Positions 8,578-16,474 of a stretch of DNA of 32,908 nt are shown one piece after another. A program made the translations under genes and the position numbers. Where the stretch lies: NCBI GenBank assembly GCA_002396005.1, contig DGVW01000031.1:1-32908 (forward strand). Direction: 5' to 3'. Each line of letters starts with the position of its first letter. The first letter of the stretch is position 1. The notes below the pieces were generated by a model. It saw only the letters and a list, made by a program, of their open reading frames with translations, was not told the DNA's origin and did no database searches. The DNA is from Oribacterium sp. UBA4274 (GTDB lineage Bacteria > Bacillota > Clostridia > Lachnospirales > Lachnospiraceae).

Positions 8578-9996
8578 TCAGTCAAAAAGTACAGCTCCGA
8601 TAACTTCTTTGTTGAGGTTCTGAAGCTTGATGATCTGTGCTCTCAGTTCATTATTACTTGTATTTCTGTCAACAGCTATGATCATATACTTTCTATCCTT
8701 GATGCTGTTGATTGCTCCGGCATCTGTAAGTACATCTCCTGCTGCTTCCAGAACATTGTCACCATTCAGTCTGTTAACTGATTGTACCATATCATTTATA
8801 TCTGCAGTCGGAACGGCACCTACAAGTGAAATTGCATCGATGTTCTTATCCGCTGCCGATTTAATAAATGTTTTAACATTGGCAGCAAACACCTTCATGA
8901 AATCTTCTTTACTTGGTGTTGCATTGCCGTAAGACATCTTATATAAGGTGTCCTCGAACTTTGATGACTTCTTTTTGCTCTTATAGTCTCCAAGAACCAG
9001 CAGTCCGTATACCTCTGAAAGTTCACCGGCATTGATGAGCTTGCTCTCAAATATAGCCTTGAATACTATGCATCCCATAGCAGCAAATGCTCCAAGCACG
9101 GCGCCGATGATTCCGAACTTAATGCCGGACTTGGCAACACTCTTCATCGAATTTTCTGAAGAACCACTTTCGGATGGTTCAACAAGCTTATTGAGCTTAT
9201 CATATGTAGAAACAATGCTGTTGTTGATGCTGTCCTTACGATCATTAAAAGCTTTCTGCTTATTTACAACATAGCTGTTATTGGCTGTAGCATCCAATGA
9301 ACCGGATCTTGAAGTATCCGCTGCCTTGGAATATTCAATCAACTCTATACTGTGCGCATATACCTTATTGTCTACTTCCTTTTTATAGCTGGCGATCGCA
9401 TCCCCCAGAGCATTGATTATGTTAGTAGCTCTGTCAGCCGTGTCACCAACAACCTCAATATTTAACAGATGTCCATCTCTTGTTACACTGATGAGTTCTG
9501 ACAGATACTTCAAGTCTATACTTTCCTGAGTTTTATCCTTGACATAGGACATACACTGATCGCTCTGAAGAAAATATACATAGGAACTTAAAACATCTCC
9601 TGAATGATCGATATCCTGATATGTCTTATCTGGCATAACCTTGTAATCTGTATCGATATAGTATGTTACAAATGCAGAATAATAATTGTTAGGATCAAGA
9701 TTTATGAGGATTGAATTCTGCTCATATATATCATTTCTGGCAACTTCATCTTTGAACTTTTGAATCTGCCCCTCATATACTTCTTTGGACAACTCATACT
9801 GTTCCAAAGTAGTTTCAGCATTTGCTTCTTTCTCAAGAGCTGAACCGCTTCTGATATCCCCGATGCCCTTAATGCACTTTACACCTGCCAAAAGACATGC
9901 AAGAACGATAGCTGTAATGCATACAATCTTCCATTTTCTAACGCACAGAAGCAGAAGTTGAACCAGGTCAATCTCCATCTCGTCTTCTTCTCTCAT
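8578..9996 (-). CDS. Wzz/CpsC-like polysaccharide chain-length protein with degenerate BY-kinase-like tail
   Basis: 472 residues. Residues 7-45 start with MEIDLVQLL and a transmembrane helix, the usual N-terminus of Wzz/CpsC co-polymerases. A mostly helical extracytoplasmic region follows, and a second membrane helix lies at about 288-312. The cytoplasmic tail (about 330-472) resembles the end of a CpsD/BY-kinase: near its start GAVPTAD stands where a P-loop would be, and it ends with IIAVDRNTSNNELRAQIIKLQNLNKEVIGAVLFD-like spacing. No Walker A (GxxxxGKS/T) and no C-terminal tyrosine cluster are visible, so it should not be a kinase. It likely sets glycan length with the polymerase. AAGGAGT lies 7 bases before the ATG. 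It is monocistronic or follows 10106-11089, and ends at a strong terminator. Confidence 0.8.
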   Translation of the reverse strand: MREEDEMEIDLVQLLLLCVRKWKIVCITAIVLACLLAGVKCIKGIGDIRSGSALEKEANAETTLEQYELSKEVYEGQIQKFKDEVARNDIYEQNSILINLDPNNYYSAFVTYYIDTDYKVMPDKTYQDIDHSGDVLSSYVYFLQSDQCMSYVKDKTQESIDLKYLSELISVTRDGHLLNIEVVGDTADRATNIINALGDAIASYKKEVDNKVYAHSIELIEYSKAADTSRSGSLDATANNSYVVNKQKAFNDRKDSINNSIVSTYDKLNKLVEPSESGSSENSMKSVAKSGIKFGIIGAVLGAFAAMGCIVFKAIFESKLINAGELSEVYGLLVLGDYKSKKKSSKFEDTLYKMSYGNATPSKEDFMKVFAANVKTFIKSAADKNIDAISLVGAVPTADINDMVQSVNRLNGDNVLEAAGDVLTDAGAINSIKDRKYMIIAVDRNTSNNELRAQIIKLQNLNKEVIGAVLFD

Positions 9997-10105
9997 AAGT
10001 AATACTCCTTAATTGTGTTTATATAGCCTTCTTATGTTAACATAGATTCCTATATAATTCCACATCAAAAGCTTTTTGTAATATTCCCTGTTGAGTTTTA
10101 AAATT

Positions 10106-11089
10106 TCAGTGAAGAAACAGCTTCCATACACGTAGTCTGTCAAACAAAACTATACATACATCCATGAAAAGATGCGCGATAAGTGTACTGACGAGAACAC
10201 CGTTGGCTTTGAGCAGAAAGCCCGAATTGAAACCATACCACACAACCACTGCAGAATAACCGCCCACAAGAAGTAGAAACGGAAAATTTTTGATTATGCC
10301 GGTAATATCAGACTTAAAGCCCTCCCAGGTTACATCAAAGTAAAAAAGGCGTCCTACCACCAGCATAACAAAATATATGATGAGACTCTCATAATTATAG
10401 CTTTCATATATGAATCTTATATATAGAAGAATCAGAACCACATATATAGAGCTTTCCAATCTCATAGATGCTCTCTGTTTGGCATCGATTCTTCTGATAG
10501 GAACCAGGATCTTATCGAGTATCCGATTGAGAAGCATTGATATGATGAGAAACAGCAGAAGCACCCAGTCCTTATAATTATTCCACACTTTATTTACAGA
10601 GTTGACATTTATACGATCTCCTATGATGTAATACAATGAGAGCAGAAGTAATATCGAGGTGCTTGCAAATACCAGCTCATAAAATGACTCGATAAACTCA
10701 AAGGATTTCTCATGAGCCATAGCTTTCTTTCTTCCTATTATATTGCGGCTCCTGCTTCTTGATCTGCTGCCACGTCCGCGTAAAGAACTGTCGACAGCAA
10801 AACCATCCTGATCGCTAAAGGATTTTTCCATCGAATCATGGATTTTTCCCTCATACATCATACTGTAATTCTGTTCAGAATCCCCAATAAATTTTCCTTT
10901 ATCTTCACTATCTCTTATGATATCCGGATTTTGAAAGCCATCTCCTGTACCTTTATCAAATTCCTGTGCGATCCTTGCCATGATAAATATTATGCCCATT
11001 ACCACTACAAGTCCTGCCAGTGACACGAGAAAAAACGGCAATGCGAGGTCCATATCATAATAATGTTTCGCGTAATTTAAATATTCCAT
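10106..11089 (-). CDS. Multi-pass membrane protein of unknown function
   Basis: I do not recognise this 327-residue protein. Helix 1 is at about 16-40. A hydrophilic acidic linker (42-105) leads into an Arg/Ser-rich stretch, RGRGSRSRSRSR, near residue 105. About six more hydrophobic segments follow (roughly 138-160, 170-190, 210-228, 230-250, 270-287, 294-316), with basic loops such as RRIDAKQRASMR. The layout suggests an integral membrane protein with a cytoplasmic loop. A clear promoter lies upstream (11153-11181) and AAGGAGAG precedes the ATG. It is followed 109 bases later by the chain-length protein, so a role in surface-glycan assembly is possible but only by position. Confidence 0.75.
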   Translation of the reverse strand: MEYLNYAKHYYDMDLALPFFLVSLAGLVVVMGIIFIMARIAQEFDKGTGDGFQNPDIIRDSEDKGKFIGDSEQNYSMMYEGKIHDSMEKSFSDQDGFAVDSSLRGRGSRSRSRSRNIIGRKKAMAHEKSFEFIESFYELVFASTSILLLLSLYYIIGDRINVNSVNKVWNNYKDWVLLLFLIISMLLNRILDKILVPIRRIDAKQRASMRLESSIYVVLILLYIRFIYESYNYESLIIYFVMLVVGRLFYFDVTWEGFKSDITGIIKNFPFLLLVGGYSAVVVWYGFNSGFLLKANGVLVSTLIAHLFMDVCIVLFDRLRVWKLFLH

Positions 11090-11152
11090 ATCTCTCCTTG
11101 TCTGATACCGCCCTGTTTAAGGTGCTTAATTGTTGTTTTGGTCATGCGGACT

Positions 11153-11181
11153 AAAGTAGCACTATGTAAAGTATCGGTCAA
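11153..11181 (-). promoter_or_regulatory. sigmaA promoter for the unknown membrane protein
   Basis: Minus strand: TTGACC (11181-11176), 17-base spacer, TACTTT (11158-11153). The leader to the ATG at 11089 is about 60 bases. Confidence 0.5.
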
Positions 11182-11506
11182 TAGCCGTCTTATGTATCAA
11201 GATAACTCTTTTAATGCGTTTTTCGTTTTAACAAGTAAATTTTTTACTCTTTTTTTATAATTATTTTATAATTTAAAAGATAAAATTTATACTTTTCATT
11301 TTTATCCCTTTTATGGTCATAATTACGGAATTTCAGATATCTTTTCACGCTTAATTCACACGTAATCGGGTAACAGGTTATAATCCGGCGTCAGTTTCTT
11401 GCAATCCAAAAACATATAAGGTAAATATAAATCAATTTCATAAACTTTACCGAAGGCAGCAAGCATCCGGCCCATTATCCCGGCTTGTTTTTTCAGCTTT
11501 TCGTTC
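11182..11506 (-). other. AT-rich intergenic stretch after the sensor kinase
   Basis: Between the two-component system and the next promoter. It holds a possible small reading frame (11356-11466) and, around 11230-11290, very AT-rich DNA with short imperfect inverted repeats such as AGTAAA/TTTACT. No convincing terminator for the two-component genes and no RNA gene was found. Confidence 0.5.
11356..11466 (-). CDS. Possible small ORF or gene remnant downstream of the sensor kinase
   Basis: A 36-residue frame (MLAAFGKVYEIDLYLPYMFL...), with an alternative in-frame ATG three codons upstream. The frame stays open back to a TGA that overlaps the kinase's last codons, so 54 codons are free of stops in otherwise AT-rich DNA. 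Amino-acid composition is protein-like (Tyr, Leu, Asp, Pro). There is no good ribosome-binding site before either ATG and I recognise no family. It may be the end of a decayed gene. Confidence 0.22.
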   Translation of the reverse strand: MLAAFGKVYEIDLYLPYMFLDCKKLTPDYNLLPDYV

Positions 11507-12952
11507 TCAGCGAGGCAGTATCAGAGTAAATATCGCTCCATGATCAGGTTTCTCTTTATTTTTAATTGAAACTTCTCCTCCCAGATATCTGGCCGCGCTC
11601 GCGACAACCGATAATCCTATACCGTATTTTCCACCGTCTCCCTTATAATAAGGTTCAAAGAGATGTGGCAGATCCTCCTTTAAAATGCCCGGGCCGTCAT
11701 CTGAGATCAGGATGGTAACATTATCCCCAACTGTCAATATAAGCCTGACTTCTGATTCGGCATACCGCATACAATCGGAAACTATATTCTGTATAATTCG
11801 TATCAGGAGGTCAGGATCAGTGTTGATCACATAATCTTCTGCGTCATCTGTTTTTTCAAAAACCAGCTTCTTTTCATCGTCCAGCTTCATCAGCACTTCA
11901 ATCTGCTCATCTATAAGCTCATCCACCGTCACAGGCATTTTATTCACCTGCCATGCATGAGAATCAAGTTTGGAAAGCATAAGACTCGATTCAATAAGCC
12001 TCTGCATGCGATTGCCCTCTCTGGCGATAACAGTGGCTGCCGCCCCGGCGTCCTTCATTATGCCGCACCGTATACCTTCAGCATACCCGATTATCGAAAC
12101 CAACGGAGTTCTCAGATCATGACTGATGTCTCTAAACAGCCTTTCTCTCTCCGCCTGAGCTTTTGCTGTTTCCTCAGCCCTCTCACGTTCAGCAAGAAGC
12201 AGTATCCTTTCTTTTTCATGAACAGCTTCCAAGGCAAGGCATTCCTTTATATGTTCTGCTTCGAGAAGCATGCGTTCATGCGCCTGTTGTCTTTCCAGCG
12301 CAAGTTCTCTTCTTTCAATAGCACTTGAAATCAGGAAGATAACGAAAGCCGCAATGATTATCATCGGAATTGTAATGTAAATGATATATATCCTGATCTG
12401 TTTCAGCAAAACAGTTGCATCGCCTATACGCTGATAAACTATATAGTACCTCTCTGTGGATATCTCGGGTGGATAAGTGGATAAATCAGTGGATAACCCA
12501 CCATTCGCTGTGGATAAATCGCCATCATCAGGAATAAATGTGTACACAACCGCCTCATAATCCTCCCCATCTATGCTTATAACTTCCGGTATTTCCTTTA
12601 TTTCACCGCATAAAAAGCTTTGTTTCAGTTCCGAAACAAGCTGATCATGTGAAGATCTTTTAGAAGAATGATATATTTCCTCCTTATCTTTATCCAGGAT
12701 AATAAGTTGTGGTTTGGCATTCTCGCCTGAAAAATGCTTTTTTACGGCATTATCAAGCTCAATTAAATCTCCATGATTGCGCTCAGCTTCTTTCATTATC
12801 TTTTGCAGCTGCTGCCTGGTATTTTTCTCTGCAACACCCTTGAGATAATCATTGGCACCTATACCGATAAACAGCCAGATAGCCCAGGCAAATGCCAAAA
12901 GCACCAGAATAACCGGCAGCAATATGAAAAGTTTCCTGCAAAACTGCTTCAT
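11507..12952 (-). CDS. Membrane sensor histidine kinase
   Basis: 481 residues. Membrane helix 1 is at 8-30, an extracytoplasmic sensing region at about 31-186, and helix 2 at about 187-211. A long charged coiled coil (212-272, rich in ER/EK/AE) leads to HisKA with phospho-acceptor H278 in DISHDLRTP. The HATPase_c domain has an N-box near 384-396, DDGPG at 418-422, and a GIGLSVV G2 box at 444-450. It should phosphorylate the adjacent regulator, whose stop is 32 bases upstream. A Ser/Thr-rich LST-repeat stretch at 146-166 in the ectodomain is encoded by DnaA-box-like DNA. The second N-box residue run (NIVSDCMRYAES) is slightly divergent but looks functional. AGGAG precedes the ATG. The stimulus is unknown. 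Confidence 0.92.
   Translation of the reverse strand: MKQFCRKLFILLPVILVLLAFAWAIWLFIGIGANDYLKGVAEKNTRQQLQKIMKEAERNHGDLIELDNAVKKHFSGENAKPQLIILDKDKEEIYHSSKRSSHDQLVSELKQSFLCGEIKEIPEVISIDGEDYEAVVYTFIPDDGDLSTANGGLSTDLSTYPPEISTERYYIVYQRIGDATVLLKQIRIYIIYITIPMIIIAAFVIFLISSAIERRELALERQQAHERMLLEAEHIKECLALEAVHEKERILLLAERERAEETAKAQAERERLFRDISHDLRTPLVSIIGYAEGIRCGIMKDAGAAATVIAREGNRMQRLIESSLMLSKLDSHAWQVNKMPVTVDELIDEQIEVLMKLDDEKKLVFEKTDDAEDYVINTDPDLLIRIIQNIVSDCMRYAESEVRLILTVGDNVTILISDDGPGILKEDLPHLFEPYYKGDGGKYGIGLSVVASAARYLGGEVSIKNKEKPDHGAIFTLILPR
12455..12517 (-). repeat. Cluster of five DnaA-box-like nonamers inside the sensor-kinase gene
   Basis: All are in one orientation on the minus strand: TTATCCACA (12517-12509, perfect), TTATCCACT (12496-12488), TTATCCACT (12484-12476), TTATCCACC (12476-12468) and ATATCCACA (12463-12455). 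Four are read as Leu/Ile-Ser-Thr. The fourth box is read in another frame (Tyr-Pro-Pro), so the repeat is not only a protein repeat. A further perfect TTATCCACA lies on the plus strand at 13349-13357 in the regulator gene. Confidence 0.6.
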
Positions 12953-12984
12953 CCTATCTCCTAATTTATATACTCCATTATGTT

Positions 12985-13995
12985 TCAGTATTCCGTAAGC
13001 CTATATCCATATCCCCACACTGTCTCCACGCGTGCTGTGGATGCCGTCCCCTTTAATTTCTTTCTCAGGCGTTTTACAAGGTCGTCTGTCATTCTGACAT
13101 CCTCCTGTAATCCCGCGTCAGGCAGATGCCATATCTCCGAAAGAAGTTCAGACTTTGATACAGCAGTCTCCTTCCTGAGCATGAGATAATGCACAAACTC
13201 AAATTCCATTGGTGTAAGCTGCACTTCGATGATATGTCCCCGCTTTGAGGATATTTTTTCATACTTTGTATCACTGTACGTTCCGCTTCGCCTTTCTAAA
13301 ATATTTTCTTCCGTTAATTCATCATTAACATGGTTACTCAAACTTCTTTTATCCACATTTTCATCCCATAAATCTCCCGTTTTATGCGGTTCTGACAGAG
13401 TCTGATCAACATATGCCCGATGTGCGGCATAATCCAGCACAAGATTTCCACAATTTTCCGCATTTTTTTCAAAAATCAGTGGATTATTACCCCCTTCTGC
13501 GCTCTCCCCGGTTTTTTGATGTATTTTTTCTCCGGTTTCATCTTCCATAACAGTTTTTTCATTTTCTCCCATATCCTTTCTAACCTGCAGCTCAACAAGC
13601 TCTGACCTCCTGAGCAGCGCTTTAACTCTTGCCACAAGTTCCAATGGTAAAAATGGCTTCACCAGATAGTCATCGCTCCCCATGGTGAGACCTGTTACAC
13701 GATCAAGTGGTGTGTCCTTGGCAGATACCAGGATGATTGGAACTGCTTTCAGCAGCGAATCCTCCGATTTCCTGAATCTGCTGCATGCTGTAAGTCCATC
13801 AGTTCCCTCCATCATGATGTCCATAACGATGAGATCAGGTTTCTGTTTTTCTTCATTTAATGCTTCCAGCCCAGCCATCATTACGTCAGCATTTGCAAAA
13901 GTCTCCACAATAAAACCCTCATTTTCCAGAAAGGTTTTCTCCATTTCACGTATATCTTTTTCATCATCCACTATATAGATTACTTTTTCCAGCAT
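12985..13995 (-). CDS. OmpR-family response regulator with long interdomain and intradomain inserts
   Basis: 336 residues from the ATG at 13995, chosen because GGGGG lies close before it; an in-frame ATG seven codons upstream (14016) has no such site. The receiver domain (2-125) has acidic pair D10/D11, phospho-acceptor D59 (VMDIMM) and K113 (VKPF). The winged-helix DNA-binding domain ends VETVWGYGYRL. OmpR regulators have about 230 residues. Here a hydrophilic linker spans about 140-180, and a second insert at about 200-255 falls between the first strands (NLVLDYAAHRAYV) and LTPMEFEF of the winged-helix domain. Partner of the following kinase. An extended -10 element is at 14024-14032. Confidence 0.9.
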   Translation of the reverse strand: MLEKVIYIVDDEKDIREMEKTFLENEGFIVETFANADVMMAGLEALNEEKQKPDLIVMDIMMEGTDGLTACSRFRKSEDSLLKAVPIILVSAKDTPLDRVTGLTMGSDDYLVKPFLPLELVARVKALLRRSELVELQVRKDMGENEKTVMEDETGEKIHQKTGESAEGGNNPLIFEKNAENCGNLVLDYAAHRAYVDQTLSEPHKTGDLWDENVDKRSLSNHVNDELTEENILERRSGTYSDTKYEKISSKRGHIIEVQLTPMEFEFVHYLMLRKETAVSKSELLSEIWHLPDAGLQEDVRMTDDLVKRLRKKLKGTASTARVETVWGYGYRLTEY

Positions 13996-14023
13996 TTTGA
14001 CCCCCGGTTTAAACATTTGGGGT

Positions 14024-14032
14024 ATTGTAGCA
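14024..14032 (-). promoter_or_regulatory. Extended -10 promoter element for the two-component system
   Basis: TGCTACAAT on the minus strand (TG-n-TACAAT), about 29 bases before the ATG at 13995. No good -35 at 17 bases. Confidence 0.4.
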
Positions 14033-14052
14033 AAGCTCGCTGAAATGTAGCT

Positions 14053-14086
14053 GAAGAAAATCCCCGGTCCTGAAAGAACCGGGGAT
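14053..14086 (-). terminator. Intrinsic terminator of the cell-wall-binding-repeat protein gene
   Basis: Perfect 9-base GC-rich arms (ATCCCCGGT 14060-14068 and ACCGGGGAT 14078-14086) with a 9-base loop, followed on the minus strand by TTTTCTTC. Lies 48 bases after the stop at 14134. Confidence 0.8.
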
Positions 14087-14133
14087 AGAGGATTGTCATT
14101 TATTATAGAAGATATACTACTGTTGCAGCTCTA

Positions 14134-15717
14134 TCAACTGTGAAGTGTGTACTCAGCACTTACAAAATCTGCTGTATTATAGGTTGTTGAACTATATGTA
14201 AATGTTTCATTACCGCTCTTATAGGCTGCTGCTGCCTTGGCCGCAAGATCATCTCCAGGAATGTATGCAACTACACCGTCATAAATCGCATAATAGTTTT
14301 CATCCGCATCCTTTACATAACCGCTTGTCACTATAGTACCTGACTGGGATACGAGTACATAAGTTCCTGTAGTTCCGTACTCTACAAGCTGATAGTTAGT
14401 ATCACTGCTTGCCTTCTGAAGGATGCCGTACTTATAGTATTTCTTGCTCTTGATACCGTTGTAGGCACGTCCGTTTGAGTTGAAGTAGAAAGTATAGGTA
14501 TCATCCTCAAGTGCGATACTTACTGTTCCGTCCTTTGTCATGGCACCGTTGCTATCGTCTGAACCAAAGTAATAGAGATTGAGATCACCACCGGTTGCAT
14601 CGCCAAGTGAGTAAATATCTTCTGCAGTTATCTCGTCCGCATCCAGATCTTCCACAATCGAAGTACAGTCTGAGATCGTATCATCGTCGAGAATCAGGAG
14701 ACCACTTTGCATGATTCCGTATTCATTGAAGAAATACCACTTTGAACTTATCTTCTTAGCCTGATTTGTGATGATATATCCGGAACTGTTGGTATAGAAC
14801 CAACGTGAAGTTCCTTCATTATAATCATCTTCATCCATCTCCTCACTTGGTATAGCCTTTACCCATGAGTTCTTCTTGATGGCACCGGATGTCAGATCCG
14901 AATAACGTATAGTGCTTGATGTGGTTGCTGTAGTAGATGAAGAAGCATTTGTTTCCCATCCGGAAGTCATGATGCCGTTTGAATCGAAGGTATATCTGTA
15001 AGAATTGATAACCTTTGTTGTATCTGTAAGTTTCTTACCATTCTCGGTTCTGAAGTAAAGCCAGAATGAAGTATAGTCCTCGTAGTTGTCATTGAGGCCT
15101 GAAAGATCTTCTTCGAACTGATGCCATCCTGTCACCATGGCTCCGTCATCTGCTCCGCCAAAATACCACATTGCGTCATAGACATTCTCAGCATTTTCCG
15201 AAATATCAAGCATCTGACCGCTCTCATCCACATATCCGTAGAGCATCTTACCTTCGCTGTCGAACATGTACTTGTTGCCTCCGATAGTTACCGGACTTGT
15301 TGTATCGGTATATGCCTTACCTGTTGACTTGAAATAGTACCAGGCATATCCATCGTAATTGTCATCGTCTGTAGCTACAGCCTTCCATGAATTGGTGACC
15401 ATGGCTCCGTCTGCTCCGACATAGTAGTAATTTTCGCCATCCTCAATAAGAGTATTTGTCGCCATAGTTCCATCAGAGCCGAGATAATAGTAATTACTGC
15501 CGGACGACTCCCAGCTATCCGTTACATAATCACCATTTGAATCAAGATAGTACCAGGAATCGCCCTCCTGTGTCCATCCTGATGCCAAGGCTGATGTAGC
15601 CATCATTGTTGCTATCGCAGCTGCCGTCATTGCAATCTTTCCGACAGATGGTGCCCCGCACTTCACAGCCTTTAAAGCAAAATCACCTGACAAAGTATTA
15701 CGTCTATTTCCAATCAT
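14134..15717 (-). CDS. Secreted cell-wall-binding (choline/glucan-binding type) repeat protein
   Basis: 527 residues. The signal peptide has a long basic n-region, a hydrophobic core MTAAAIATMMATS and a likely cleavage after ALA at 45. The mature protein is almost entirely aromatic/Gly repeats of the CW_binding_1 type (for example WYYLDSNGDYVTDSW, YYYLGSDGTMATN, YYYVGADGAMVTNSW, YMFDSEGKMLYGY), about eight to ten units with irregular spacing and acidic insertions. No amidase, lysozyme or protease domain is visible, so it is probably a surface protein that binds teichoic-acid choline or glucan and acts structurally. A perfect AGGAGG lies before the ATG. It is flanked by a two-component system and an ABC importer, with its own terminator. 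A repeated GTGGCAA element upstream may regulate it. Confidence 0.88.
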   Translation of the reverse strand: MIGNRRNTLSGDFALKAVKCGAPSVGKIAMTAAAIATMMATSALASGWTQEGDSWYYLDSNGDYVTDSWESSGSNYYYLGSDGTMATNTLIEDGENYYYVGADGAMVTNSWKAVATDDDNYDGYAWYYFKSTGKAYTDTTSPVTIGGNKYMFDSEGKMLYGYVDESGQMLDISENAENVYDAMWYFGGADDGAMVTGWHQFEEDLSGLNDNYEDYTSFWLYFRTENGKKLTDTTKVINSYRYTFDSNGIMTSGWETNASSSTTATTSSTIRYSDLTSGAIKKNSWVKAIPSEEMDEDDYNEGTSRWFYTNSSGYIITNQAKKISSKWYFFNEYGIMQSGLLILDDDTISDCTSIVEDLDADEITAEDIYSLGDATGGDLNLYYFGSDDSNGAMTKDGTVSIALEDDTYTFYFNSNGRAYNGIKSKKYYKYGILQKASSDTNYQLVEYGTTGTYVLVSQSGTIVTSGYVKDADENYYAIYDGVVAYIPGDDLAAKAAAAYKSGNETFTYSSTTYNTADFVSAEYTLHS

Positions 15718-15800
15718 TTTTAAACCTCCTAAATATCCTGTCGTTTTTTAAGACGCTGTAATGATAATCTCTTCACTACAGGCTAAACTAGATTTTTCAG

Positions 15801-15844
15801 GTGGCAAAAATGTGGCAATTTATATGGTGATTTATCTGTGGCAA
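15801..15844 (-). promoter_or_regulatory. Three direct GTGGCAA repeats upstream of the surface-protein gene
   Basis: GTGGCAA at 15801-15807, 15812-15818 and 15838-15844 (TTGCCAC on the coding strand). The first two are 11 bases apart, one helical turn, as is common for OmpR-family binding sites. They lie 85-130 bases before the ATG. Confidence 0.4.
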
Positions 15845-15853
15845 AAAACAGTA

Positions 15854-16453
15854 TCAGTTAAGAAGCAGTTCTCTCATCTTTGGAAGTCCTTCTGTTTCAT
15901 GACTTGCAATTAAAAGCGGCCTTGAGCCTTTATTTTCCATAATATATCGTATAACCCGTTCTCTGGTTTCTATATCAAGTCCGGTAAACGGTTCATCCAT
16001 GATAAGGATATCAGAGGCCGGCAATATAGCTCTTACGATGGCAACCCTTCTCTTCATCCCTCCCGAAAGCTCCTTCACGGGTTTATCCAATGAATCTTCC
16101 GGCAGTACTGCCCTAAGTGCTGCCCTTGCCCGTTCTACAGAAATAGACGAGCTGATGCAGCAAACATTTGATACTGCAGACAGCTCGTCTATCAACCTGT
16201 TTTCCTGAAACACCATCCCTACTCTGAGACCGGATCCGCCACGTGCAGCTTCTCCCATGGTGACTTCACAGCTTCCGGAGTCCGGGGTTTCAAGGCCCGC
16301 TATTATACGCAGAAAGGTAGTTTTCCCCACACCTGACGGTCCCCGCAGCAATACATCACGATTGTCAGAGGATGTATCAATGAAGAGATTCACTCCGTTA
16401 AGTATCTGCTTCCCATCATAGCTTTTACATATGTTCCGATAATTTATAAGCAT
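15854..16453 (-). CDS. ABC transporter ATP-binding protein, NitT/TauT type
   Basis: 199 residues, short but complete. Walker A is GPSGVGKT at 38-45, the Q-loop VFQENRL, the signature LSGGM, Walker B ILIMDEP with D-loop TGLD, and the switch histidine in IASHE. It energises the permease encoded 21 bases upstream. The family (SsuB/TauB/ThiZ) usually has 240-260 residues; the missing part is the C-terminal extension. GGAGAG precedes the ATG. No hairpin terminator follows, only a T-rich stretch, so some read-through to the surface-protein gene is possible. Confidence 0.9.
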   Translation of the reverse strand: MLINYRNICKSYDGKQILNGVNLFIDTSSDNRDVLLRGPSGVGKTTFLRIIAGLETPDSGSCEVTMGEAARGGSGLRVGMVFQENRLIDELSAVSNVCCISSSISVERARAALRAVLPEDSLDKPVKELSGGMKRRVAIVRAILPASDILIMDEPFTGLDIETRERVIRYIMENKGSRPLLIASHETEGLPKMRELLLN

Positions 16454-16474
16454 GTTTACTCTCCAGAATAATCA

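Noticed and set aside
11230..11265. Terminator for the two-component operon
   Set aside because: The AGTAAA/TTTACT hairpin has its T-run on the plus strand only, where no gene ends; on the minus strand it is not a convincing terminator.
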